Part shown: positions 20,766-30,031 of the stretch, one piece after another
Position numbering within the stretch: the first letter of the stretch is position 1
Layout of the letters: each line of letters starts with the position of its first letter
Assembly: GCA_030674185.1 (NCBI GenBank)
Contig: JAPXFY010000018.1
Span: forward strand, 43,251,932-43,315,931
Source of the DNA: Monoplex corrugatus
Taxonomy: Eukaryota > Mollusca > Gastropoda > Littorinimorpha > Ranellidae
Direction: 5' to 3'
Length of the DNA stretch: 64,000 nucleotides
Position numbers and translations under genes: made by a program
Notes under the pieces: model-generated
What the model saw: only the letters and a program-made list of their open reading frames with translations
What the model was told of the DNA's origin: nothing
Database searches by the model: none

Positions 20766-20815
20766 CTTAGATTTGATTTTATCAAGATTTTGCGCTATAT
20801 AAATATTGTAATTAA

Positions 20816-21309
20816 ACACAATGCAACACAATGCAAAGCAAAGCAATACAATACATGTGCAATACAATACAATACAATACGACACGATACGATACAATAC
20901 AATACAATGAACCAACAGAACACGGAGCACTGCAACACAATAAGACGCGTTGAAGAAACGCACACGCGCGTGCGCGCGCGCGCGCAGGCACACACACACG
21001 CACACACACCACACACACAAACACACACGCGCACACACACACAGCCTGTGTATGGCATCCCCGTATTGTCTCAGGTCCTGGAGTTAGTCTGCTGCTGTCC
21101 CTCGCCAGGTGTTCTTTGCCATTGGGTCTTGCTGTCTTGGGTCTTGTTGTCTTGTGTTTTGCTGTCTTGCTGTCTTGGGTCTTGTTGTCTTGTGTCTTGT
21201 TGTCTTGTTGCCTTGTGTCTTGCTGTCTTGTTGTCTTGTGTCTTGCTGTCTTGCTATCTTGGGTCTTGTTGTCTTGGGTCTTGCTGTCTTGTGTCTTGTG
21301 TCTTGTGTC
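20816..21309. repeat. Low-complexity spacer between the two L2 copies
   Basis: AATACAATACAAT-type repeats at 20816-20925, a CA/CG-rich block at 20958-21045, and a 10-20 bp minisatellite of TCTTGTTGTCTTGTGTCTTG type at 21125-21308. No coding content. Confidence 0.8.
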
Positions 21310-22320
21310 TTGCTATCCTCATTGGCACCCGTCAGAAACTTTCTCAGCTGCCTCGTCTTTCTCTCCCATTATGTAACACATCAGTCCCAATTTCTGATTC
21401 AGCTAAAAACCTTGGTGTCTGCATTGACTCTACCCTCTCCATGAACAACTTTGTTTCTCAAACTGCCAGATCTTGCTACTATCATCTCCATCGTATAAGG
21501 CTGATCAGGAAGTATCTCTCTGTCGAAACAACTGCAAAACTCGTTCTCTCCTTCATAATGTCCCGCATTGACTATTGCAATTCACTCCTGTCTGGTCTTC
21601 CTGCCTCCACCATTCACATCCTACAGCGCATTCAAAACAATGCTGTACGCCTTGTACTCAAAAAGAAAAAAGCTGACCACATATCTCCTCTCCTGGCACA
21701 ACTTCACTGGCTCCCTGTATCAAAGCGCATACAGTACAAACTAGACACCATGTGCTACAAAAGCCTCAATAACGCTGCCCCCGATTACCTGTCAAGCCTA
21801 CTTGAGATCTATGTTCCCTCACGTACCCTCCGCTCTGCCTCCGATCCTCTGACTTTTCGCTTTCCACGCACTAAGCTCAATACCTATGGTCCACGAGCCT
21901 TCTCTGTTTCTGGTCCACTCTCCTGGAACAAACTTCCTCTCTCAGTCCGTCAGCAACCTACTTTTGTCTCCTTCAAGTCCGCTCTCAAAACCCACCTTTT
22001 CTCCTTTGCATAAAATCCTAACCTCACTCAACCCCCGTCCCCTCTCTGCAGCCTGTCTCCGCTCGGAGGGGAATCACATGGTTATAATATATAATTGTAT
22101 ATGCTATGCTCTCTATAATTTTCCATTGCTTTTATTCTTGCTTTTATTGCTTTTATTCTTTCTCCCCATTTATAGCCATGCGTGTGTGTGTGTGTATGTG
22201 TGTGTGTGTGTGCGTGTGTGTGCGTGCGTGCGTGCGTGCGTGCGTGTGTGTCTGCTTCAGCGCTTAGATTTGATTTTATCAAGATTTTGCGCTATATAAA
22301 TATTGTAATTATTATTTATT
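21310..22320 (+). mobile_element. L2-like LINE, copy 2 (3' part)
   Basis: Matches copy 1 from GCTATCCTCATTGGCACCCG to the tail with very few differences, but keeps the 95-nt segment missing in copy 1 (TTTCGCTTTCCACGCACTAA and on). It encodes the C-terminal domain to HLFSFA then stop, carries its own GT tract at 22182-22252, and ends in (ATT)n at the CR1 junction. Confidence 0.87.
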
Positions 22321-23568
22321 ATTATTTGACTTTGAATTTTCTATTAAATCTGGTAATGTACTGATATCTTCTGTTGTAAAAACGCTTGCAAAAAATTTAT
22401 TTAAAACTTCAGCTTTGTCTTTATCTGTAACAACCAGTTTTCCATCATTGGTTTTTAAGGGGCTAATACCTGTATTAACTTTTGTCCTTTCTTGTACATA
22501 TTTCCAAAAAATTTTCGGGTTACTTTTACTTTCCTTAGCAATATTTTTCTCATACTCTTTTCTGGTTTTCTTCAACAATTTGGCACATTCATTTCTTACT
22601 GTTATATATCTATCATAATCACTACCTTTTTTGGTTCTCAAATATCTTTTATATGTATTATACTTCTTTTTAATTTTCCTCAGAGCCTTTTTATCTAACC
22701 ATATAGGTCTGAAATGTTTATAATTACTAACTTTAACTTTTGGGACACATTCCTCAACACCATCATTTAACACTTTTTTTTATCATACCCCAAGCACTCT
22801 CAACATCCATATTGACCAAGTCACTCCAATCTTCATCCTTCACAATATTATTAAGTTTTCTGTAATCACCCTTATTAAAATCATACTTGTATTTGTCTAC
22901 TATAGGTGCATTATACATTGAGACATACAATTTGAATTTCAATACGTCGTGGTCACTTTTACCAACCAATTGTAAGTGCTCTATATCTGAGATTAGGTTT
23001 TCTTCATTTACTAGTACCCAGTCATCCAGAGAAGGAATTTGTCCTTTCCTTCTTCGAGTAGGTTCTGATACCTTTTGAATTAAAAATGCATCACGTAAAT
23101 TCTCAATTATTTTGTCACTTTTATCATATCACCTCTCCACTCTCCATCCCAACCAACATTTGGAAAGTTAAAGTCACCAACAATACAAATCTTATCATAC
23201 TTATTAAGTTTATCAGATTTTAAAACATCAAACAGCTTTTTGTCATTTTCTACTGTGCTTGTATTAGGACTTCGATATATACATCCTAACAATACTTCTT
23301 CACCATTAGCACCACTAAAAGAGCACCACACACTTTCTTCAAGGTCTTCATTATTTAACTCTTCACACTCTCTTGCATTCAACCTTTTTTCAGTATATAA
23401 TACAACTCCCCTTTGGGGATTTTTTGACACAAACATATCAAAATTAGGAAAAGAATATTGATTCTCAATAAAATCTCTCACATTCTTCGGCTTGATTTCT
23501 GTCAGCCCAATCACACTTGGTTTTAAATCATCTATGAGGGCCAAAAACTCATCTTTTTTGTTTAACAA
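22312..23568 (-). pseudogene. CR1-like ORF2: endonuclease and linker
   Basis: Minus strand. An EEP-type endonuclease begins SLLNKKDEFLALIDDLKPSV, with IGLTEIKPKN (catalytic Glu), VLLGCIYRSPN, ICIVGDFNFPNVGWDG, and, after a frame break near 23107, LQLVGKSDHDVL (the SDH catalytic motif). After another break near 22770 comes a basic linker and FFASVFTTEDISTLPD. The RT continues at 18737 downwards. The frame breaks make it inactive. Confidence 0.83.
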
Positions 23569-24350
23569 ACTATCAACACTTGAGTATACAACAATGCACT
23601 CTTCCTGAGTTACATGTTCACTTCTATTTACATTATGTACATGATCTTTGTCAGTTCAATATGTAGCTTTCTCCCTCCCACTTCCTGTTGGCCCTTTCCC
23701 ACCCTCTGCTCCTCTTGGCCTGGAACTCACAGCCACAATCTGTCCATTCCTGATTACTATGTTCTGTTCGCCCTCATCCCTTCTTCTAATCAGTTCTTCT
23801 CTCAGCTCTTTATACTTTTGCCTCTGTTTGGGAGTGTAGTCATGGTTGACATAGATTTTTTTTGTCAGATCTGTCACTCCGGCATTCAGCTCAGGAGACT
23901 TTCTCACTACTTCTTTCTTCTTTTCCTCATTTGTCATGGTTACCTTCAACATCCTGGGCCTATTTCCTCCCACCTTTCCCAGTCTGACAGGCTCTTTCAC
24001 ATCATTGTCTTCTATCTTTGTCAGTTTTCCCAGAATTGTTTTGGCAGCCTTCAAGTCGTCTTTCTTCGACCTATCCTCTGCACTATCTTCAGAGCTCTCT
24101 CTAACACCCACTATGATCACATTCATCTTTCTTTCTCTTCTCTCTCCTCCATCGCCTCCTCAACTTTCTTACTCACTGCCTCATCGATTTTCTTGTCCAA
24201 GCTTTCTCCTCCTAGCCCTTGCTCTAGATCCTTCACCTGTTTGGTCAGATCATAAACCATTTGCAATAGTTTGTCTAGGCGGACATCCGAACGCGATTGT
24301 ATGTCCTGACTGTCCATGCATTTAATTAAGACAAACATACTGCACATTCG
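22318..24350 (-). mobile_element. CR1-like LINE, 5' part
   Basis: ORF1 and the endonuclease half of ORF2 of the element whose 3' half is at 16991-18737. The 5' limit is uncertain; ORF1 opens near 24310 and sequence up to about 24540 may be 5' UTR. Confidence 0.8.
23656..24347 (-). pseudogene. CR1-like ORF1 (coiled coil plus RRM-like domain)
   Basis: The first segment (24347-24123) has a heptad-like charged region, RLDKLLQMVYDLTKQVKDLE. The second, shifted by one frame at 24126, begins MNVIIVGVRESSEDSAED, resembling the RRM-like start of L1/CR1 ORF1 proteins (NVIIxGxxES). It ends in a glycine- and arginine-rich tail. ORF1 proteins bind RNA and chaperone the retrotransposition complex. Broken here by one frameshift. 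Confidence 0.72.
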
Positions 24351-24549
24351 GGCAGTTCAGTGTATCATACATTTCGTCCTTCAAAACATACAATAACAAC
24401 AAACAAACAAAACAAAAAACAAAACAAAACAAAAAGCTAAAATCAAAACCACCAAAGAGGTATTCACACACACACAAAACGTCAGGGAAAAGCGAAAATG
24501 AAGTTTTTGGCGGTACCAGTAGACCATACAGGGATACCAACGGGCCATA

Positions 24550-25250
24550 ACTCTATGTGCAAATACAAAAGCAAAAGGAAACTCGCTGTCTAACAGTAGG
24601 TCGTGCTGCAGTTTTGATTTTGATCTGGGTTCCATCGAATGTGGTAAGTTATGAATCAAACAGAAAGTGGAACGATGCATTGTTTTTAGGCAGAATGTGG
24701 AGTATGTTTTCAATTCTCATTAAAAGATCATCGGCGACAAAAGATGGGATGAAAAATTGAATTGATCAAATGTCATGATCGATCAATCGACTTGGTGGAT
24801 CATCATCATGATCATCATCATGATCATGTATCTCAAAGAAAAGTACAACAGTGTCAGCATCGAGCATGGCTTCAAGATTCATAATTGGCGACTACAATTT
24901 CAGTGGTAGTGGCTGACTAACAGGAATGCTTCAAGACCCCAAGACCTAGCATTTCCCAAATTTCAAAGCCGAATGCTACTTCTCTTATCGACTTATGCAC
25001 AATCACAATGTCGAAGGTGGTTGATTTGAAGGGATACCGGCTCTTTCTGCTCACACTTTCTTCGTGCCGGCGGGCAAGAAAAAAGACTTGAAAAGGATAC
25101 TACCACCAAAGATATTTGCCAAAAGTAAAACTGAAAATTTTATTACAAAAATGTCAGTTAACGACAACAGAGCACAATAACAGAGCACTTAAGATCCCAA
25201 CAAAAAAAGCAAAGATACAAAAACAAGTAGGCCTAGGCCCCAACTACATT
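24550..25250. other. Interval without a recognised gene
   Basis: Contains a run of ATCATCATGATC-type sequence at 24798-24830. Short frames only. Confidence 0.4.
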
Positions 25251-25284
25251 AGTGCTGAGTCATACCGAACAATAATGATCCAGA

Positions 25285-26093
25285 AAACCCAATCTTGTGT
25301 AGCTGACCTGAAGGATTGGATGACTGAAAACAAACTGAAATTAAATGAAGAGAAATCCGAATTGATCTTGATCACCCCACCCAAACTCCAAAATCACCCC
25401 TCTCTTCCAACCTCTGTCACACTTGTTGACTCATCTATCCCTCTCTCCCATTTTGCCCGTAACCTTGGTGTAACTCTTGATCAAACCCTGTCCTTCCGCC
25501 AGCATGTGAGCAACGTCTGTCGGACTTGTTTTCTTGAACTCCGCCGAATTGCTTCTATCCGCCACCTCCTCTCAGAAGACACGACAAAGGCTCTTGTCTG
25601 TGCATTTGTTCTATCCCGTCTCGATTACTGTAATACTCTTTTTTCTGGTTCCCCCTCTCATCTCATTAACAAACTTCAGAAAGTTCAAAATCATGCTGCC
25701 CGTCTCATCTTCCGCTCTTCAAAATTTAACCATGTTACGCCATTGCTCTGTTCTCTCCACTGGCTCCCTGTTCAGCAAAGAATATCCTACAAGATTGCCT
25801 GCCTCTGCTTCAAATCTATTGAGTCTTCCTGTCCTGAGTATCTCACCCATCTGTTACATCTCTACACGCCATCTCGAGCTTTGCGGTCCTCATCTGATAC
25901 CCGTCTCTATAGTATCCCCATAGTCCGCACTAAAAGGTTTGGGCAGCGTTTTTTTTCCTATCAAGCTTCAACCATCTGGAATCAGTTACCTCGCTCTCTT
26001 AGATACTCACCCTCTCTGTCCACATTCAAACGCTCCCTCAAAACTTACCTGTTTCCCAAAACTGGTAATCTCTGCCCCCTTCCCCCCATGTAA
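25285..26093 (+). pseudogene. L2-like ORF2 C-terminal domain
   Basis: DLKDWMTENKLKLNEEKSEL, NLGVTLDQTLSFRQHVSNVC, VCAFVLSRLDYCNTLFSG, LQKVQNHAARLIF, HWLPVQQRISYKIACLCFKS and TIWNQLPRSLRYSPSL follow the CR1/L2 C-terminal order. The frame is intact to TAA, but the endonuclease and the polymerase core including YADD are missing through 5' truncation. Confidence 0.83.
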
Positions 26094-26152
26094 TGTAATG
26101 GTGACATTATAGTGTCTTAGTGTCAATGTGTCATTGTATTTGCATGTCATGC

Positions 26153-26184
<32 letters not shown>

Positions 26185-26313
26185 TGTGTGTGTGTGGGTG
26201 CTTCTGTGGGTGTGTGTGCTTGTGATTCTGGTTATATGTTTTGCCATTGTAAACGCCTAGGGTATTAATTTGATTAGGCGTACTAAATGTTCATAATAAT
26301 AATAATAATAATA
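25285..26313 (+). mobile_element. L2-like LINE, second subfamily, 5'-truncated
   Basis: The C-terminal ORF2 frame runs to TAA at 26093. A 3' UTR with an impure GT tract follows (26150-26222), then a hairpin ACGCCTAGGG...GATTAGGCGT and an (ATA)n tail ending at 26313. Distinct in sequence from the copies at 18.7, 21.3 and 32.7 kb but with the same 3' architecture. Confidence 0.82.
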
Positions 26314-27601
26314 TGACTCATAGAAATTCATTCTTAATAAAAGTTGAAAACAGTACAGTAGACTGGAACTTTTTTTAATAGAACTTTTACAGTTGTAGGA
26401 AAAGAAGCAGTCATAGCACCACCAGTTGATTGCTTAGAACTACATTCGGATCAGTACTCAGATCTGATGGTACATGATTAGTTGCTTAGAAGTAACAGTG
26501 CACATTGGTGGAAGAGTAGTTGTGCAAACATCAGCATGGTACTTCTGGGTGAACAGGTAAGTCTGTAAGACTGTTATCTGCAAGAATGTAACTCACTAAC
26601 TCAGTAACTGTCACTTGAAGTGAGAAATGGTGGGGAGATTCCTCAGATCAGCAGTGAAATCTATACAGATAATGCATTGAAATCAAGAGCTTAAAATTCT
26701 TTAGCACAGTGCAGTCAAGCTGAAAGTATGTTTTCCATTTTATTTTATGTGCTGTGGTATTGAAAATGTGTTAAAAGTGTTGGGTAGAATGGGTTGGGGT
26801 AGGGCAGGTTCTATAGTACATAGCATTTTTTTTTAAAGCAAGAATCTTTCTTGAACAAATGAAACACAGCATAACATAATTTTAACATTGAAGCTACTTG
26901 AATTATGAATAGTTTATTTTTATAGCATTTTTGTTGGAATTATGAATAGAAGTTTATTTTAATAACATTGATGTTAAGATAAACACCACCACCAATGACA
27001 ACAACAACAAAACAGAAAAAAAGATGGCTTTGCATTGTGACAACACTCTCCCTGAGGAGAACAGCTAAAATTCATATGGCTAAATCCTCTGTGACAAAAA
27101 AGAAAAATACCAACAAAACTAACTAGAAAAAGAAGTAGGACAAAATGATGATAAACAAAAAAGGTTCTACCACAAATCTCCCTAATGTTCTTGTTTCTGT
27201 TAATTCTGATTCAGGAAAAGCCTGAACCATTCCATTCAATGTGGTAAGAACCTGTGCAGTTTTAGCTTTGATATTTTTTGTGTTTGTTTGATTGATGATG
27301 ACTTTTGTTTTTTCCTTTGTGTTTATGGCAAATTCTTGGCCGTTTCCTCTGAAGAGGACTGGGCAGATAATGTAATTGGTATGAGTGAAAAAAGAGGACA
27401 CTGGGCTGGAAAAGAGGTGGTGGTACATTTATGAGATGAACAAAACTATGTGAAAAGTGGGGACAATATTTTGTCAGTGGAAAAAGGTTGGGAAGGTGAG
27501 TTTTGTTGAGGGATTTCTGTGGTGGGGTGTGCAGTGCATTGATGCAGTCCTTTCATGCTCGTAGATCTGACAAGCTTTGTCCATTTGCATTGAATTTTAT
27601 T

Positions 27602-27762
27602 TTAACCCTTTGACTCCTGCACCCTGCCCACCAGTATTCTGCATTGTCAACCATGCTAGCAAGTCAAAAACTTAACCCTTTGACTCCTTCACCCTATCCA
27701 CCTGCTTCCTGCAGGAAGCCATTGGATAGGGTGAGGGAGTCAGAGGGTAGTCAAAGGGTTAA
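27602..27762. mobile_element. piggyBac-type palindromic MITE
   Basis: TTAACCCTTTGACTCCTGC start, GTCAACCATGCTAGCAAG block, inner CTTCCTGCAGGAAGC centre, GTCAAAGGGTTAA end. Confidence 0.72.
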
Positions 27763-28499
27763 TTTCTAGAACTGATTTGGTACATGGTGGCATATGTTTG
27801 TCAGTCTTTTGCATAGGATAGAGGAGATGGACTTGGGAGATTTCTGCAGTTATGATGATGATGATGGGATATTAATTATTATGAGTGTCATGCTGTGGCA
27901 GACTGATAGTAGTGGAGATGTTGCAAATTTTGACAGTTTGTGTTTGTTTTGACAGTGGGTGGAAGGGGATGAGTTGATGCTTTATGATATTAATACTAAT
28001 AATAGGCGAGGGCCTTGAATCTGCTTGATACTTTGGATCTCTAGACTTTTCTGGATTGTGGGTGATATATTTACCTTGTTTCTAGCAGACTGATATATTT
28101 ACCTTGTTTCTAGCAGACTTTGCCGACATATGGATAGTATATGGTATATATTTTATAATTTTATATAAACCTTGTTTGTATCAAAATTTGCTGGCATATT
28201 GGTGTTATATATAAAACTTGTTTCTACCAAACTTTGGCGGCATGTGGATAGTAAATGGTTATATATAAACCTTGTTTCTTGCAAAATCTGTTGACATGTG
28301 GGTAGCATGTAAAACTTACTCCTAGCAAACTGGCATTTCTAGGCTGGTTTTGGGAGCTTTCATTTTGGTATTGATGGGTATCATAGGCCATTACAGATTG
28401 CCCAACTTATTTCAGTAACAGATCGATACAAGCAGATATATAACCCATATATGACCTAATGCTAGTAGTAGTAATAGAACCTCAAGGCTGTACCTGTAC

Positions 28500-28660
28500 G
28501 TTGGGTTTGTGCACCTGCTTGTGACTTACACCCTGATCATTTGGATCTTTTTCCATCATATAGCATCTGTGCTTATGCTTGTGGCAACAAAAGATAGATG
28601 CATATGGAGGGCCATGATTGCCAACACCATGGGGCAGGGCACTTGATGATGATGATGGCA
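28500..28660 (+). mobile_element. RTE-like LINE 3' tail
   Basis: Contains TGGAGGGCCATGATTGCCAA followed by CACTTGATGATGATGATGG. The same end is found at 63262-63600 and reversed at 40055-40240. It encodes a WRAMIAN-type C-terminal end followed by a (GAT)n tail. Confidence 0.6.
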
Positions 28661-29194
28661 TCTGTGGCATTGGTGCACATGAAATGTATTCTGAGTGAAA
28701 ATTGTGTCCCATGAATGACTGAAACTAGTGAAAGTAAAACTACAAGGCTAATGATGGTAGTTTCAGAAACATGAACACATTTTCTCTTATCTCAAAGATA
28801 TTCCGGTATGGATCTAGCTGAAGCAAGGATATTATGACCTGGGAAGACCTCAGATGCAATACAAGGATGCTCTGAAGGCAAGCACAACAGTTGTTGCTTC
28901 ATACCACCAGCTGTGATGACACAGCCTGCAGCATATTAAACTGGTGACAGTGGTGTACCTAGAGCACAGTTACCTTTGAACAAGAGGGACCAGCAGAAGC
29001 AGAGCCAAAGGCTGCAGCACTCCTTTTCATACAGCATGTGTGCAAGAACATGTGCCTCCAGGATTGGTCTTGTAGCTCACATAAAAATCCATTCTTGGCA
29101 ATAAAGAACCAGTATCCTTCTCATCCATTAGATTGACAGAAGAGAATCCATTATGATGAGCAATGAATACGTAAAACTAATGTTATGACAGCCT

Positions 29195-29755
29195 GTAATA
29201 TGTCCCCCGTGGGGATGCTGGGGGCTTTCAGTGTAAATAGTACCCCCACCTCCTGGAAGTTCTGTGCTAGAAATTTCCTGGTTTCTGTCACAGTCTTTGT
29301 TTCTGTCTTGTTGCTTTGCTTTCTGTCATTTCTTCCTATCATTTTCTGTCTTGCTGGTCCATTCACCTGAGTGTGTTCAGTAAAGTTTTACCTGCTTTCT
29401 CTTAGGAGCATAATTGGGTACATGTATTAAGTGCATTTTTGGCTCTAGGGAAATGAGATGCGCGAAAGCAATTTTAGGTAATTCAGGCCCATGTATGTTT
29501 TAGTGTCCTTAGTTATGTTTAACTTTGTATTCAGGTTTGTTTTTTAAATCCCCAGTATGATAAATTGGACAGAGTGGTCATCGCCAGGGGCATCTCGTAA
29601 GATTATGTGCACGAATGCAGAATTGATATGTGTACTTATTTTTCTTTTCCTTTTTTTCCTGTTAAAGTATTGTGTATGTTTTAAAATGATTATAACCCTG
29701 ATATGGTTCTACTCAGCTGGCTGGGCTTAAAAGAAAAATAACAATAACAATAACC
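29195..29755 (+). mobile_element. Dispersed retroelement-like repeat, near full-length copy
   Basis: Block order: GGGATGCTGGGGGCTTTCAG, TTTCTGTCATTTCTTCCTAT, GCATTTTTGGCTCTAGGG, GGCATCTCGTAAGATTATGT, then the LINE-like end CCTGATATGGTTCTACTCAG, GGCTGGGCTT and (AATAAC)n. It lies just upstream of INTS13 exon 1. Other copies: 4880 (rearranged), 31318 plus 34910 (split), 61605. No coding capacity, so probably a SINE-like or 3'-end retroelement. Confidence 0.68.
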
Positions 29756-29801
29756 AGTAATAATCTGTCATTTTTTTGCTGTTTTTGTTTGTTACCTCTA
29801 G

Positions 29802-30031
29802 GCAAAATGTTTCCTGTCTCGCACAAGACGGTGTTTGTGCTGGACCACAGTTCATATTTCGCCCAGCCTTGTGGGGAGAAGATGAATTACGACATGTACT
29901 CACGTAACAAGGCACCGCCAGCAGGGATCATCCCAGCTGCTCACATCAACAAGCCCCTGTGGACATGCAGCGTGGAGTGCTTGTTTGAGTATATGAGAAT
30001 CGTCTTTGACATCTATCCGGATTACAAACTG
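29802..30031 (+). CDS. INTS13: INTS13 exon with start codon
   Basis: Five untranslated bases, then ATG at 29807 and 75 codons. The acceptor means an upstream non-coding exon probably exists. Donor AACTG|GTAAAG. Confidence 0.88.

Larger units (their letters stand above)
18738..20815 (+). mobile_element. L2-like LINE, copy 1, inserted in the CR1-like LINE
   Basis: Starts near GCATCAGCAAAAACAAGC, a 5' truncation, and runs through the reverse transcriptase. It then passes a poly-C tract (20507-20526) and a (GT)n/(GTGC)n tract to the conserved tail GCGCTTAGATTTGATTTTAT ... GCGCTATATAAATATTGTAA. A second partial copy follows at 21310. About 95 nt near 20400 are deleted relative to copies 2 and 3. 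Confidence 0.88.
26320..29190. other. Intergenic interval upstream of INTS13
   Basis: AT-rich, with one MITE (27602-27762), a diverged tandem array near 28060-28330 (units containing ATATAAACCTTGTTTCTAGC), and an RTE tail at 28500-28655. No coding exon recognised. Confidence 0.45.

Noticed and set aside
18811..20802. A 663-codon intact host or retroelement gene
   Set aside because: It is a 5'-truncated LINE ORF2. Its last part is out of frame after a deletion near 20400 and then reads through poly-C and GT repeats.
20655..22013. A 452-codon gene
   Set aside because: Its first half is microsatellite and low-complexity translation; only the L2 C-terminal part from 21310 is meaningful.
22088..22320. 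Independent promoter or origin at the L2 tail stem-loop
   Set aside because: The same tail is present in every L2 copy at the 3' end, so it is best explained as the retrotransposition recognition end.
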